DNA of 64,000 nt from Lautropia sp. (GTDB lineage Bacteria > Pseudomonadota > Gammaproteobacteria > Burkholderiales > Burkholderiaceae_E), in contig JAUNLD010000003.1 of assembly GCA_030532425.1 (NCBI GenBank), positions 16,252 through 80,251 on the forward strand. The letters are read 5' to 3'. Of the stretch, positions 53,640-63,358 are shown piece by piece. The notes below the pieces were generated by a model. That model did not search any database and was not told the origin of the DNA. It saw only the letters and a program-made list of their open reading frames with translations. The number at the start of each line of letters is the position of its first letter. Position 1 is the stretch's first letter. Position numbers and translations under genes: made by a program.

Positions 53640-54953
53640 TCAGGCAAAAACCAGACCCAGCGAAATCACCACCCCACTCAACAGCAGCTGCAACAGGCAA
53701 AAGCCCATGATGTCCTTGGCCTTCAGCCCGGCAATGGCCAGCACCGGCAACGCCCAGAAAGGTTGCAGCATGTTGGTCCAGGCATCTCCCCATGCCACCG
53801 CCATCGCCGTGCGGGCCATGTCGGCGCCCAGTTCCTGCGTGGCCTGAATCACCAGCGGCGCCTGCACTGCCCACTGCCCGCCCCCCGACGGCACGAACAT
53901 GTTGACGAAACCGGCACTCAGGAAGGTCCAGAACGGCAGCGATTCGGCGGAGGCGAAGGAAATCATCCAGTCCGACAGTGAAGCGGCCAGCCCGGCCTTC
54001 GTCATGATCGCCATGATGCCGGCATAGAAGGGGAATTGCAGGACGATGCCGCCCGTGCCCTGGATCGCGGCCTGCAGGTTGCGCAACAGCCGCCGCGGCG
54101 TGCCATGCAGCAGGATCGCCAGGAACATGAAGCAGAAGTTGATGATGTTGAGGTTGATGCTGCCGCCCTTCACCCAGAAATAGTCGATGGCATACACCAG
54201 GCCCATCACACCGATCGCCACCGTCGGCAGATAGCTGTTCTCGATCCGGCTGGCGAAGGTCGGACGCTCGTCGCGCTCCTCCTCCTGGCGCTCCTCCAGC
54301 AGGGCCGGGTCGACCACCACCGTCTGCTCCGGGCGCGGCATCATCAGCCGGTTGAGCAGCGGCACCAGCACGAACAGCGCGGCCACGATCAGCAGGTTGA
54401 AGCCCGAAAAGATCGTCTCGCTGGTCGGGATCACGCCAATGCGGTCTGCGGCAAAGTGCCCGGGCGTGGCAATCGTCACCGGCACCGAACCGGCCAGCCC
54501 CGCGTGCCATACCAGAAAGCCCGAATAGGCACTGGCCACCAGCAGCCGATAATCGGCCTGCACCTGGCGTGCCATCTCCTTGGCAAAGATTGCCCCCACC
54601 ACCAGGCCAAAGCCCCAGTTGATCCAGTTGGCCGCCAGCGACACCACCGTCACCAGCACGATCGCCTGCCCCGGCGTGCGTGCCAGACGGGCCAGCCGGC
54701 TGAGCAGGGCACGCACCGCCGGGGTGCTGGCCAGCAGAAAGCCCATCGCCAGCACCAGCACCATCTGCATCGTGAAAGGCAGCAGGCTCCAGAAGCCATC
54801 ACCCCAGATCCGCACCACCTCCATCGGGGTCTTGCCCTCGAAAGCGATCGCACAGCCCCCGGCGATCAGCGTCAACAACACGACAAATACATAGGGATCG
54901 GGCAGGTAACGCTCGACCAGCCGGACAGAAAACCGCGTCAATACCTGAAACAT
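53640..54953 (-). CDS. atoE: Short-chain fatty acid transporter, AtoE family
   Basis: A 437-residue inner-membrane protein with about ten helices. It shows RYLPDPYVFVVLLTLIAGG at the N-terminus, SLAANWINWGFGLVVGAIFAKEMAR, YSGFLVWHAGLAGSVPVTIATPGH and GFVNMFVPSGGGQWAVQAPLVIQA, all standard in AtoE (CitMHS-related) transporters of short-chain fatty acids such as butyrate. The start at 54953 has AAAGGT upstream; a TTG at 54971 is in frame. It lies upstream of the acyl-CoA dehydrogenase gene. Confidence 0.9.
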   Translation of the reverse strand: MFQVLTRFSVRLVERYLPDPYVFVVLLTLIAGGCAIAFEGKTPMEVVRIWGDGFWSLLPFTMQMVLVLAMGFLLASTPAVRALLSRLARLARTPGQAIVLVTVVSLAANWINWGFGLVVGAIFAKEMARQVQADYRLLVASAYSGFLVWHAGLAGSVPVTIATPGHFAADRIGVIPTSETIFSGFNLLIVAALFVLVPLLNRLMMPRPEQTVVVDPALLEERQEEERDERPTFASRIENSYLPTVAIGVMGLVYAIDYFWVKGGSINLNIINFCFMFLAILLHGTPRRLLRNLQAAIQGTGGIVLQFPFYAGIMAIMTKAGLAASLSDWMISFASAESLPFWTFLSAGFVNMFVPSGGGQWAVQAPLVIQATQELGADMARTAMAVAWGDAWTNMLQPFWALPVLAIAGLKAKDIMGFCLLQLLLSGVVISLGLVFA

Positions 54954-55397
54954 GATGAACAGACCTTTCAAAATCTTGCCAGGCGCGCATTATCCGGTTG
55001 TCGCCGCCGCTGCGGGGAGGCCTCGGCCCCGTTTACGTACAAACCCTGACAGGGATTTCCAACACGCTTGCGCCGCCAGGGCCACATCCGGCTGGCTCCG
55101 GGTCGACCCGGAGATGCCTTGCAACCGGACGCCCACTGCGCGCATTGTCCGGATAGCCCGACAAGGCCCCTGAACCGCTGCCGGCCCGGCCAGCGCCATC
55201 CCACCACTCCACCACTCCACCATTCCGCCATTCCGCTGCCCCGTCGGCTCCGGGCGACAGCGATGGCGTCCGCCAGCAACGCATGCACACCGTCAATCCC
55301 CAATACCTGCTGCACACCCACCTTGCCAAAAACGGCAGCCAGGCGGCCCGCTATCATGTCGACTTTGCACCTGCGCCCTTCAACCCAGCTGTGCCTC
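54954..55397. other. 444-bp intergenic region between atoE and yciB
   Basis: Divergent promoters must lie here. It also holds an 8-bp tandem repeat at 55203-55234. A 45-codon open frame (55283-55420) overlaps the yciB start, but I cannot support it as a gene. The rest has no recognisable structure. Confidence 0.5.
55203..55234. repeat. 8-bp tandem repeat, four copies
   Basis: ACCACTCC, ACCACTCC, ACCATTCC, GCCATTCC at 55203, 55211, 55219 and 55227. A simple-sequence tract in the region upstream of yciB. Confidence 0.8.
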
Positions 55398-55955
55398 ATG
55401 AAAAACAAGTGGTTATTTGACCTGCTTCCCATCATCGTCTTCTTTGCCGCCTTCAAGCTGGCAGACATCTACGTGGCGACGGCACTGGCCATCGTCGTCA
55501 ACATCCTGCAGATCGGCTGGGCGCTGCTCAGGAAGCACCCGGTCAGCACCATGCAATGGATGGGCCTGGGCATCATCGTCGTCTTTGGCGGCATGACACT
55601 GGCGCTCCAGGACGAAACCTTCATCAAGTGGAAGCCCAGCATCCTCTACTGGAGCTTTGCCGTCGGCCTGCTGGTGGCCATGCTCATGGGCAAGAGCCCG
55701 ATCCAGGCGCTGATGGGCGGACAGATCAGCCTGCCCGCCCCCATCTGGAAGCGGCTCAACCTGATCTGGACCGCATTCTTTGCACTGATGGGTGTGCTCA
55801 ACCTGGTGGTGGCCTGGCGCTTCAGCACCAACACCTGGGTCAACTTCAAGCTGTTCGGCACCATCGGCCTGACGCTGGCCTTCATCATCGTCCAGGGTTT
55901 TTACCTCGGCCCCCACCTGCAAGAGCAAGAAGACCGCCATGAAACCAAGCCCTGA
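55398..55955 (+). CDS. yciB: Inner membrane-spanning protein YciB (septation protein A family)
   Basis: A 185-residue inner-membrane protein with five or six helices. The N-terminus KWLFDLLPIIVFFAAFKLADIYVATA, GGMTLALQDETFIKWKPSILYWSFA and NLVVAWRFSTNTWVNFKLFGTIGLTLAF match the family. YciB/IspZ affects envelope integrity and septation. The start at 55398 gives the conserved N-terminus. bolA starts before its stop codon (17-bp overlap), the conserved yciB-bolA pair. Confidence 0.94.
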   Translation: MKNKWLFDLLPIIVFFAAFKLADIYVATALAIVVNILQIGWALLRKHPVSTMQWMGLGIIVVFGGMTLALQDETFIKWKPSILYWSFAVGLLVAMLMGKSPIQALMGGQISLPAPIWKRLNLIWTAFFALMGVLNLVVAWRFSTNTWVNFKLFGTIGLTLAFIIVQGFYLGPHLQEQEDRHETKP

Positions 55956-56271
55956 CGCACTGCAACAACGATTGCAACAACATTTTCCCGACGCCCACAT
56001 CCATGTGCGTGACGACAGTCATCATCATGCAGGCCACGCCGGTGCGGCCGGTGGCGCCGGGCATTTTGCCGTCACGCTGATCTCGTCGGCCTTCGATGGT
56101 CTCTCCACCGTAGCCCGTCACCGGCTGGTGTATGATGCAGTCGCCGACTGGATGCCCCACCGCATCCATGCCCTCAGCATCACCGCCCGGACGGCTGCTG
56201 CCGGGGCAGACGGCCCTCATGATGCCTCGCCGGCCCAGGCCGCCCAGGCCGGATCAGGTACGGCCCGCTGA
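55939..56271 (+). CDS. bolA: BolA family protein
   Basis: A 110-residue BolA protein. The helix-turn-helix-like core is HFAVTLISSAFDGLSTVARHRLVYDAVADWMPHRIHALSI, with the invariant His of RHRLVY. A His-rich loop (SHHHAGHAG) near residue 28 is a possible metal ligand. BolA proteins work with monothiol glutaredoxins in Fe-S trafficking and morphology. The C-terminal 25 residues are a disordered Ala/Gly tail. It overlaps yciB by 17 bp and precedes the isomerase gene. Confidence 0.92.
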   Translation: MKPSPDALQQRLQQHFPDAHIHVRDDSHHHAGHAGAAGGAGHFAVTLISSAFDGLSTVARHRLVYDAVADWMPHRIHALSITARTAAAGADGPHDASPAQAAQAGSGTAR

Positions 56272-56333
56272 CACCGTCGGCCGCGCTCCACCTGTCTTCC
56301 ACCTCTCCGAACCACTCAACCAAGGGAAACGAC

Positions 56334-57161
56334 ATGACCCATCCCCTCTCCAGGATCACCGCGATGCCGGCCAAACCGCTGCGCGCTGCAGGCTGCGCCC
56401 TTCTGCTGTCGGCCGGCCTGCTGGCCGTGGCACCGGCGGCTGCCCAGAATGCTGCCGTGGTCAACGGCAAGGCCATCCCCTCGTCCCGCGTCGACGAGTT
56501 CGTCAAGATCCTGGCCGCACAGGGACGGCCCGACAGCCCCGAAACCCGCAAGATGATCCGCGAAGAGCTGATCTCGCGCGAGCTGTTCATTCAGGAAGCG
56601 ACCAAGCGCGGCCTGCCCAACTCGGCCGAGGTCAAGAAACAGCTCGAACAGATCCGCGAGGACGTGCTGATCCGCGCCCTGATCGCCAACGAACTGAAGA
56701 AGAACCCCGTGACCGACGCCGAGGTGCGTGCCGAGTACGACAAGCTGGTCAAGGATTCGGCCGGCAGCGCCCAAGAGTACAAGGCCCGTCACATCCTCGT
56801 CGAGAACGAGGATGAGGCCAAGAAGATCGTCGAGGCCCTGAAGAAGGGCGAGAGCTTCGAGTCGCTGGCCAAGCAGTCCAAGGATCCGGGCTCAGGTGCC
56901 AATGGTGGCGATCTGGGCTGGAACACGCCCGAAACCTTCGTCAAGGAGTTCTCCGATGCGATGGTCAAGCTGAAGAAGGGTGAATACACCGTCATGCCGG
57001 TCAAGACCCAGTTCGGCTATCACATCATCCAGCTCGATGACGTGCGTGACGCCGAGCCGCCTCCGTTCGAGCAGATCCGCGGCCAGCTTCAGCAGCAGCT
57101 GGAGCGTCAAAAGGTCCAGGCCCTGCAGGAAAGCCTGCGTGCCTCCGCCAAGATCAAGTAA
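56334..57161 (+). CDS. Periplasmic peptidylprolyl isomerase, parvulin (PpiC) type
   Basis: A 275-residue exported parvulin. A signal peptide (AGCALLLSAGLLAVAPAAAQ) ends near residue 37. A SurA/PrsA-like N-terminal helical region (VNGKAIPSSRVDEFVKIL, MIREELISRELFIQEATKRG) follows. The rotamase domain (about 145-235) shows YKARHILVENEDEAKKIVEALKKGESFESLAK, GGDLGWNTPETFVKEFSDAM and TQFGYHIIQLDDVR. It helps fold outer-membrane proteins. The yciB-bolA-isomerase order is conserved in betaproteobacteria. Codon composition is richer in Lys than its neighbours, as typical for chaperones. Confidence 0.93.
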   Translation: MTHPLSRITAMPAKPLRAAGCALLLSAGLLAVAPAAAQNAAVVNGKAIPSSRVDEFVKILAAQGRPDSPETRKMIREELISRELFIQEATKRGLPNSAEVKKQLEQIREDVLIRALIANELKKNPVTDAEVRAEYDKLVKDSAGSAQEYKARHILVENEDEAKKIVEALKKGESFESLAKQSKDPGSGANGGDLGWNTPETFVKEFSDAMVKLKKGEYTVMPVKTQFGYHIIQLDDVRDAEPPPFEQIRGQLQQQLERQKVQALQESLRASAKIK

Positions 57162-57172
57162 ATCAGCCGCAC

Positions 57173-57193
57173 GCCCCGGCCATCTGCCGGGGC
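57173..57193 (+). terminator. Hairpin after the parvulin gene
   Basis: GCCCCGG (57173-57179), a 7-nt loop and CCGGGGC (57187-57193), 12 bp after the stop codon in the gap before the convergent tadA. No T-tract follows. Confidence 0.45.
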
Positions 57194-57305
57194 CCCCAGG
57201 GCAGCGCCGTACGGTGCGGCCTGCCCTGCACGACGCCCGCAGCCCCACCCGTCCCCCGTCGACAGCCAGGCTGCCCGATGCCTGCCGCCCAGGCAAGCCG
57301 GCCGC

Positions 57306-58734
<1,429 letters not shown>

Positions 58735-58737
58735 GCC

Positions 58738-60423
58738 TCATTTCCCTCCGGGTTTGCCACGCAGCAGCGACTCGGGGTGCTGCTCCAGATAATCCGTCAG
58801 CCGCTTCAGCGAATCGGCCGCCCGCGACACCGACCCCAGCGTGCGCTGCACGTCAGCCTGCAACGGCGAACCGGTGGCCAGCAGCTGCTCGGCCGAATCC
58901 AGCGTCTGCCGCAGGCTTTTCACGGTCTTCATCAGCTCGGGCGCCAGCGTCCTGTCCAGCGACTTCACCATCGATTCGGTACTGGCCAGCGTACGACGCA
59001 TGCTGGCCAATGTCTGTTGCAGGTCACGCCCCATCGTCTCGAAGGGCAGCTTGTTGACCTTCTTGATGATCTCGGCGATCTGCACCTGGATCTCGTCCAG
59101 CGAGCTGCCCACCGTCGGCAACTCGACGATCTCGCCACGCGCGATCATCCCGGCCGGTTTGGCATCCGGAAAGAAATCCAGGGCCACATACAACTGGCCC
59201 GACAGCAGGTTGCCGGTACGCAGCTGCGCCCGCAAGCCGCGTGCCACCATCTGCCCCAGGTTCGCCAGACTGTCGGCATCGTCCGGCATCATCTGCTCAC
59301 GGCCCGGCACCGCCTGATTGCTCCGGCGGCGCAGGCGTTCGGGGAAGACCTCGATCAGCACCGGCATGCTGATCTCGCTGGTCTTCTCGTCAAACTCGAC
59401 ATCGATCGAGCGCACCTGACCCAGCTCCACCCCCAGAAAATCCACCACGGCCCCCGGTTGCAGGCCCCGCAGCGACTGGTTGAACTTCAACAGGAAAAAG
59501 TGCGACGGACCGTCCGCCTTCTTCATCGCAGCTTCCTGGTTGCTGGCCAGCACGAAAGGCGTATCAACATCAGCCTCCCCGCCCTTCCCCTCCACCGGCG
59601 AGGCAAAGGCGATCCCCCCCACCACCACCGTCATCAGCGATTGCGTATCGATCTGCACACCGCTGGCATCGAACTTCGCATCGATGCCGCTGGCCTCCCA
59701 GAAGCGGGTATTGCTGCCCACGAAGCGATCGTAAGGGCTGTTGATGAAGATGTTGAGCACGACGCTTTCTCCCTGCTCATCCAGCGAATAGCTGGTCAGC
59801 CGCCCCACCGTCACCCGCCGATAGAGCACGGGCGAACCGATGTCGAGCGAGCCGATGTCCCTGGCGTGCAGCGTGAACTGGCTCCCCACCTCGTCATACT
59901 TCAGTGGCGGCGGTGTCTCCAGCCCCTCGAAATGCGTGCTGACCTGCGCCGACTTGCCCGCATCCACACCGATGTAGGCACCCGAGAGCAGCGTGTTCAG
60001 CCCCGACACCCCCGACAGGTCGGCACGCGGCCGCACCACCCAGTAACGCGAATCCCTGGCCTGAAAACCCGTGGCCTCCTTGCGCAGCTGGATCGACACC
60101 AGCACGTGCGAGCGATCCGGCGCCAATGTGATCGTCTTGACCGTGCCGATCTCGACATCCTTGTAGCGCAGGCGCGTCTTGCCTGCCTCCAGCCCCTCGG
60201 CCGTCTTGAACGAGACCGTGATCACCGGCCCGTGCTGGGTCAGTTCACGATAGGTGAAGATCGCACCGATCAGCGCCGCCAGCAGCGGCAACACCCAGAT
60301 CATCGATGGCAACCAGCGATAACGGCGGTTCTCGATCTCGGCCTCGGGCACCGTCAGTGCCTGCTCCCAGTCCACCACCTCGGCCCGGCCCCTGCCCTCA
60401 TCGTGCTGCGTCGATTGCGTCAT
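58738..60423 (-). CDS. pqiB: Intermembrane transport protein PqiB (MCE domains)
   Basis: A 561-residue MCE protein with an N-terminal cytoplasmic segment, one transmembrane helix (IWVLPLLAALIGAIF near residue 45) and three MCE domains: GPVITVSFKTAEGLEAGKTRLRYKDVEIG, then YDEVGSQFTLHARDIGSLDIGSPVLYRRVTVG and a third around QSLRGLQPGAVVDFLGVELGQV. A long C-terminal helix (about 440-550) forms the needle. It bridges the inner and outer membranes for lipid transport. It is followed by pqiC and preceded by pqiA (76 bp). Confidence 0.94.
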   Translation of the reverse strand: MTQSTQHDEGRGRAEVVDWEQALTVPEAEIENRRYRWLPSMIWVLPLLAALIGAIFTYRELTQHGPVITVSFKTAEGLEAGKTRLRYKDVEIGTVKTITLAPDRSHVLVSIQLRKEATGFQARDSRYWVVRPRADLSGVSGLNTLLSGAYIGVDAGKSAQVSTHFEGLETPPPLKYDEVGSQFTLHARDIGSLDIGSPVLYRRVTVGRLTSYSLDEQGESVVLNIFINSPYDRFVGSNTRFWEASGIDAKFDASGVQIDTQSLMTVVVGGIAFASPVEGKGGEADVDTPFVLASNQEAAMKKADGPSHFFLLKFNQSLRGLQPGAVVDFLGVELGQVRSIDVEFDEKTSEISMPVLIEVFPERLRRRSNQAVPGREQMMPDDADSLANLGQMVARGLRAQLRTGNLLSGQLYVALDFFPDAKPAGMIARGEIVELPTVGSSLDEIQVQIAEIIKKVNKLPFETMGRDLQQTLASMRRTLASTESMVKSLDRTLAPELMKTVKSLRQTLDSAEQLLATGSPLQADVQRTLGSVSRAADSLKRLTDYLEQHPESLLRGKPGGK

Positions 60424-60499
60424 CCTGCCACCACTCCCGTCATGCCGCCAGCCCCGTGCGGGATCAGCCAGCCAGCTTCATTCATCATTCCGGCGTCCC

Positions 60500-61945
60500 T
60501 CACCCACGGAGGCCCGCCCCCTCATCCTGCTCACCGGGCATCTGGCCCACCGGCTGGCCTGCCAGCCGGGCAGAGGCCACCGCCCCCGGTGCGGGCTGCG
60601 CTGCCCGCTTTAGCGGGTGCTGCACCGGGCGGCAGGCACCAGCACCGGCAGCACTGGCCTGGCGCCGGTGAAAACGGGCATCCCAGGCCAGGCGCGGGTC
60701 GAAACTCATCGTCGCCAGCATCGTCAGCACCACCACCGCACCAAAGGCCGCAATACCCGGCCCACTCTGGATCACGGCCACGCCCGGCATCTGCACCAGC
60801 GAGCTGGTCACGGCCACCACGAACACGTCCAGCATCGACCAGCGCCCCACCCACTCGATCACCTCGTAGAGGCGGGTGCGCTCGGCCAGCCGCCACAGGC
60901 TGCCCCATTGCGTCAGGATGACCAGCAACACCATCCCTCCCAGCTTGAACAGCGGGATCAGAAAGCTGGCAATGAAGATGATCGCCGCCAGCGCCCACTC
61001 GCCGCTCGCCCAGAAATACACCACCCCCGAGAGGATCGTGTCCTGCGATTCGCCGAACAGCGTGCTGGTGCTCATCACCGGCAACAGGTTGGCCGGCAGA
61101 TACAGGATGATCGCCGTCACCAGCAGGGCCCAGGTCACGCCCAGCCCGCCCCGCTTGCGTCGCCGCAGGGGCGCCCCGCAATGCCGGCACGGCTGCCCCG
61201 GCCGGGCATCGGCCCACACCGTGTCGCAATGATGGCAGGCCAGCATCCCCAGCGCCCCGCCACAGCACAACGCATGCGTCGTCGGCAGATGGCCCCCTGT
61301 GCCCGTGGGCAGGCCGCAGTCAGGCACCCGATCCGCCGTCACCGGCATGCGTCTGCGCACCAGCTGCCGCACATTGAAGGTCAGCACCACCGTCAGCGTG
61401 ATCGTCGTGCCCATCCATCCCCACAGGGCCGGACCGGGGATGACACTGGCCATGCCCGAGAGCTTGATGATCGCCACCAGCACCCCCAGCAGGAACACCT
61501 CGATCATGCTCCACGGATAGAGCTGCTGCATCATCCGCACCGTGCGGTTCACCACCCGGTCGGGGATGCCCGGCAGGCTGCTCAGCAGCAGCACCCCCAG
61601 CAGCAACAGCAGGAACAGCCCCGGCAGCAGCAGCGTCGGCAGGAACACCATCAGCGCCACCGGAATCAGCCCCCCATCCAGCAGCGTCAGCACCGCCCCG
61701 CTCAGCGTCAGCGGTATGGCCGTGCCCTGCATCTCCAGCGAGACGATCGGAAAGACATTGGCGATGACGAACATCAGCAGGCACGCCAGCACCAGCGGAA
61801 TCATGCGGCGGCGGTCGAGGCGGCTGAACCTGCCCAGTGGCCCTCCGCACACCCGGCAATGCGCTACCTGCCCAAGCGCCAGCTGCGGCCGCCGGTGCAG
61901 CGTGTCACACAAGGGGCAGGCCGTCAGATGCTTGTATTCGTGCAT
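60500..61945 (-). CDS. pqiA: Paraquat-inducible protein A (inner-membrane component of the Pqi system)
   Basis: A 481-residue inner-membrane protein with two PqiA domains, each led by a zinc-ribbon: CPLCDTLHRRPQLALGQVAHCRVC at the N-terminus and CHHCDTVWADARPGQPCRHC near residue 235. About eight helices follow the two modules. The fused two-domain form is the usual PqiA. It partners with PqiB and PqiC downstream. A Pro/Ala-rich tail of about 50 residues closes the protein. It is divergent from the MnmD-like gene. Confidence 0.92.
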   Translation of the reverse strand: MHEYKHLTACPLCDTLHRRPQLALGQVAHCRVCGGPLGRFSRLDRRRMIPLVLACLLMFVIANVFPIVSLEMQGTAIPLTLSGAVLTLLDGGLIPVALMVFLPTLLLPGLFLLLLLGVLLLSSLPGIPDRVVNRTVRMMQQLYPWSMIEVFLLGVLVAIIKLSGMASVIPGPALWGWMGTTITLTVVLTFNVRQLVRRRMPVTADRVPDCGLPTGTGGHLPTTHALCCGGALGMLACHHCDTVWADARPGQPCRHCGAPLRRRKRGGLGVTWALLVTAIILYLPANLLPVMSTSTLFGESQDTILSGVVYFWASGEWALAAIIFIASFLIPLFKLGGMVLLVILTQWGSLWRLAERTRLYEVIEWVGRWSMLDVFVVAVTSSLVQMPGVAVIQSGPGIAAFGAVVVLTMLATMSFDPRLAWDARFHRRQASAAGAGACRPVQHPLKRAAQPAPGAVASARLAGQPVGQMPGEQDEGAGLRG

Positions 61946-61999
61946 GCGCGAAAAACCGGAAAAAGCGGATCATGATATAAGGGTGAGCAGCCGTCTACA

Positions 62000-62941
62000 A
62001 TGCCCGACATGAATGCCTATCTGCCTGATGCCCGGCGCCACATGCCGACAGCGCTTCCCACCAGGACGGAGCGGATCGAGTGGCAGGCATCCGTGCCGTT
62101 CAATCCGCGCCACGGCGACCGCTACCACAGCAGCAGCGGCGCCCGTGCCCAGGCCGAACACGTCTTTCTGGATGGGTGCGGCCTGCGCGCCCGCTGGCAA
62201 GACATGACGCCGGACAACAGGCCAGGCCTGTTGCCAGGTGCTGCAGCGCACGGCCACACCCTCATCCTCGAAACCGGTTTTGGTCTGGGGTTGAATTTCC
62301 TGTCGACCTGGGCCTGCTGGGAGGTCAGCCCCCGACGTCCCGGCCGGCTGACATTCCTGTCGACCGAGGCCTACCCGGTGTCGGCTGACGACATCCGTCG
62401 CGCTGCCGCGCACGACCCGGTGCTGCAGCCCCTGGGCGAACGCCTGGCAGCCGCCTGGCCCCTGCACGAGCACGATCCGCCCGTCTCCGGCAGCACGGCC
62501 GAGGGTGATCCCTGCCTGCTCCCCAGGCAAACCAGCGCCCACCTCGCCTCAGGCACCGTCCAGGGCGAAGGCAGTGCTTGCCCCCACATCTCGATCGATC
62601 TCGACCAGCCTGAAGGACGCATCGAACTGCGGGTGCTGCTGGGCGATGCGCACCAGAGTCTCCGGGCCTGGCACCACCACCACGGCCCGCTCGGCGCCCA
62701 GGCCGTCTTTCTGGATGGTTTCAACCCGGCCACCAACCCCGAGATCTGGTCAGCCGATACCCTGAAAGCCGTGGCCGCCCATTGCTGCCCCGGTGCCCGG
62801 CTGGCCACCTGGTGCGTGGCCCGGTGCGTACGTGATGCCGTCCAGGCAGCCGGCTTCACGCCGAGTCGCCGCCCCGGCCTGCCTCCCAAGCGTCATTGCC
62901 TGACCGGAGAACTGCCGGGCGCCCCAGGTCAGCACCGCTGA
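62000..62941 (+). CDS. mnmD: MnmD-type tRNA (5-methylaminomethyl-2-thiouridine)-methyltransferase
   Basis: A 313-residue stand-alone version of the N-terminal domain of MnmC, which methylates nm5(s2)U34 to mnm5(s2)U34 in tRNA using SAM. It shows RHGDRYHSSSGARAQAEHVFLDGCGL, the SAM motif ILETGFGLGLNFLSTW near residue 92, FLDGFNPATNPEIWSADTLKAV near 240 and the C-terminal RRPGLPPKRHCLTGEL. The FAD-oxidase half of MnmC is absent from this protein and the gene stops cleanly. A 50-residue loop at about 165-215 is longer than usual. ATG at 62000 or 62009 may be used. Divergent from pqiA. Confidence 0.88.
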   Translation: MPDMNAYLPDARRHMPTALPTRTERIEWQASVPFNPRHGDRYHSSSGARAQAEHVFLDGCGLRARWQDMTPDNRPGLLPGAAAHGHTLILETGFGLGLNFLSTWACWEVSPRRPGRLTFLSTEAYPVSADDIRRAAAHDPVLQPLGERLAAAWPLHEHDPPVSGSTAEGDPCLLPRQTSAHLASGTVQGEGSACPHISIDLDQPEGRIELRVLLGDAHQSLRAWHHHHGPLGAQAVFLDGFNPATNPEIWSADTLKAVAAHCCPGARLATWCVARCVRDAVQAAGFTPSRRPGLPPKRHCLTGELPGAPGQHR

Positions 62942-63019
62942 TACGCCCGCCACTGTCCCCCCCTGCAGGGAGCGTACATGCCATGGCCCCCGCAGGCGTC
63001 GTCAACAGCCGCCCCCGGC

Positions 63020-63358
63020 TCAGGAACGCACCGCGATGACGATGCCCGCCATGATGAGGGTGATCCCAAGGAAATACTGCGGCTGAAAGCGCTCGCCAAA
63101 CAGCCAGTGGCTGGCCAGCGGCACCAGCACGAACGCCAGCGCCATCATCGGATACACCTTGCCCAGATCAGCCTTTTGCAAAACCCAGATCCAGGCGATC
63201 GTGATGAGGCCATAAAGCGAAAGCGCCGCAAACAGCAGGGCTGCGGTTTTGGGCACCAGAAAAGAGCCGGTCTGCGCCAGCGAATTGGCCGCCAGCTTGA
63301 ACAGAATCTGGCCAGCCGCCATGCCAAAGACGCAAACCAGCGCCCAGAAATAAGTCAT
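63020..63358 (-). CDS. Small EamA-type transporter, four helices
   Basis: A 112-residue inner-membrane protein with four helices: WALVCVFGMAAGQILFKLAAN, ALLFAALSLYGLITIAWIWVLQKADL, YPMMALAFVLVPLASHWLFGERF and YFLGITLIMAGIVIAV. This is a half-size EamA/DMT protein like ArnE/ArnF or SMR proteins, which dimerise. Its start codon ATG shares a base with the stop of the upstream glycosyltransferase gene (TGATG), so the two are translationally coupled. That association suggests flipping of a lipid-linked sugar, by inference. Confidence 0.82.
   Translation of the reverse strand: MTYFWALVCVFGMAAGQILFKLAANSLAQTGSFLVPKTAALLFAALSLYGLITIAWIWVLQKADLGKVYPMMALAFVLVPLASHWLFGERFQPQYFLGITLIMAGIVIAVRS

Noticed and set aside
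55283-55420. 45-codon frame before yciB as a gene
   Set aside because: No ribosome-binding site and no recognised family. Kept only as an observation.
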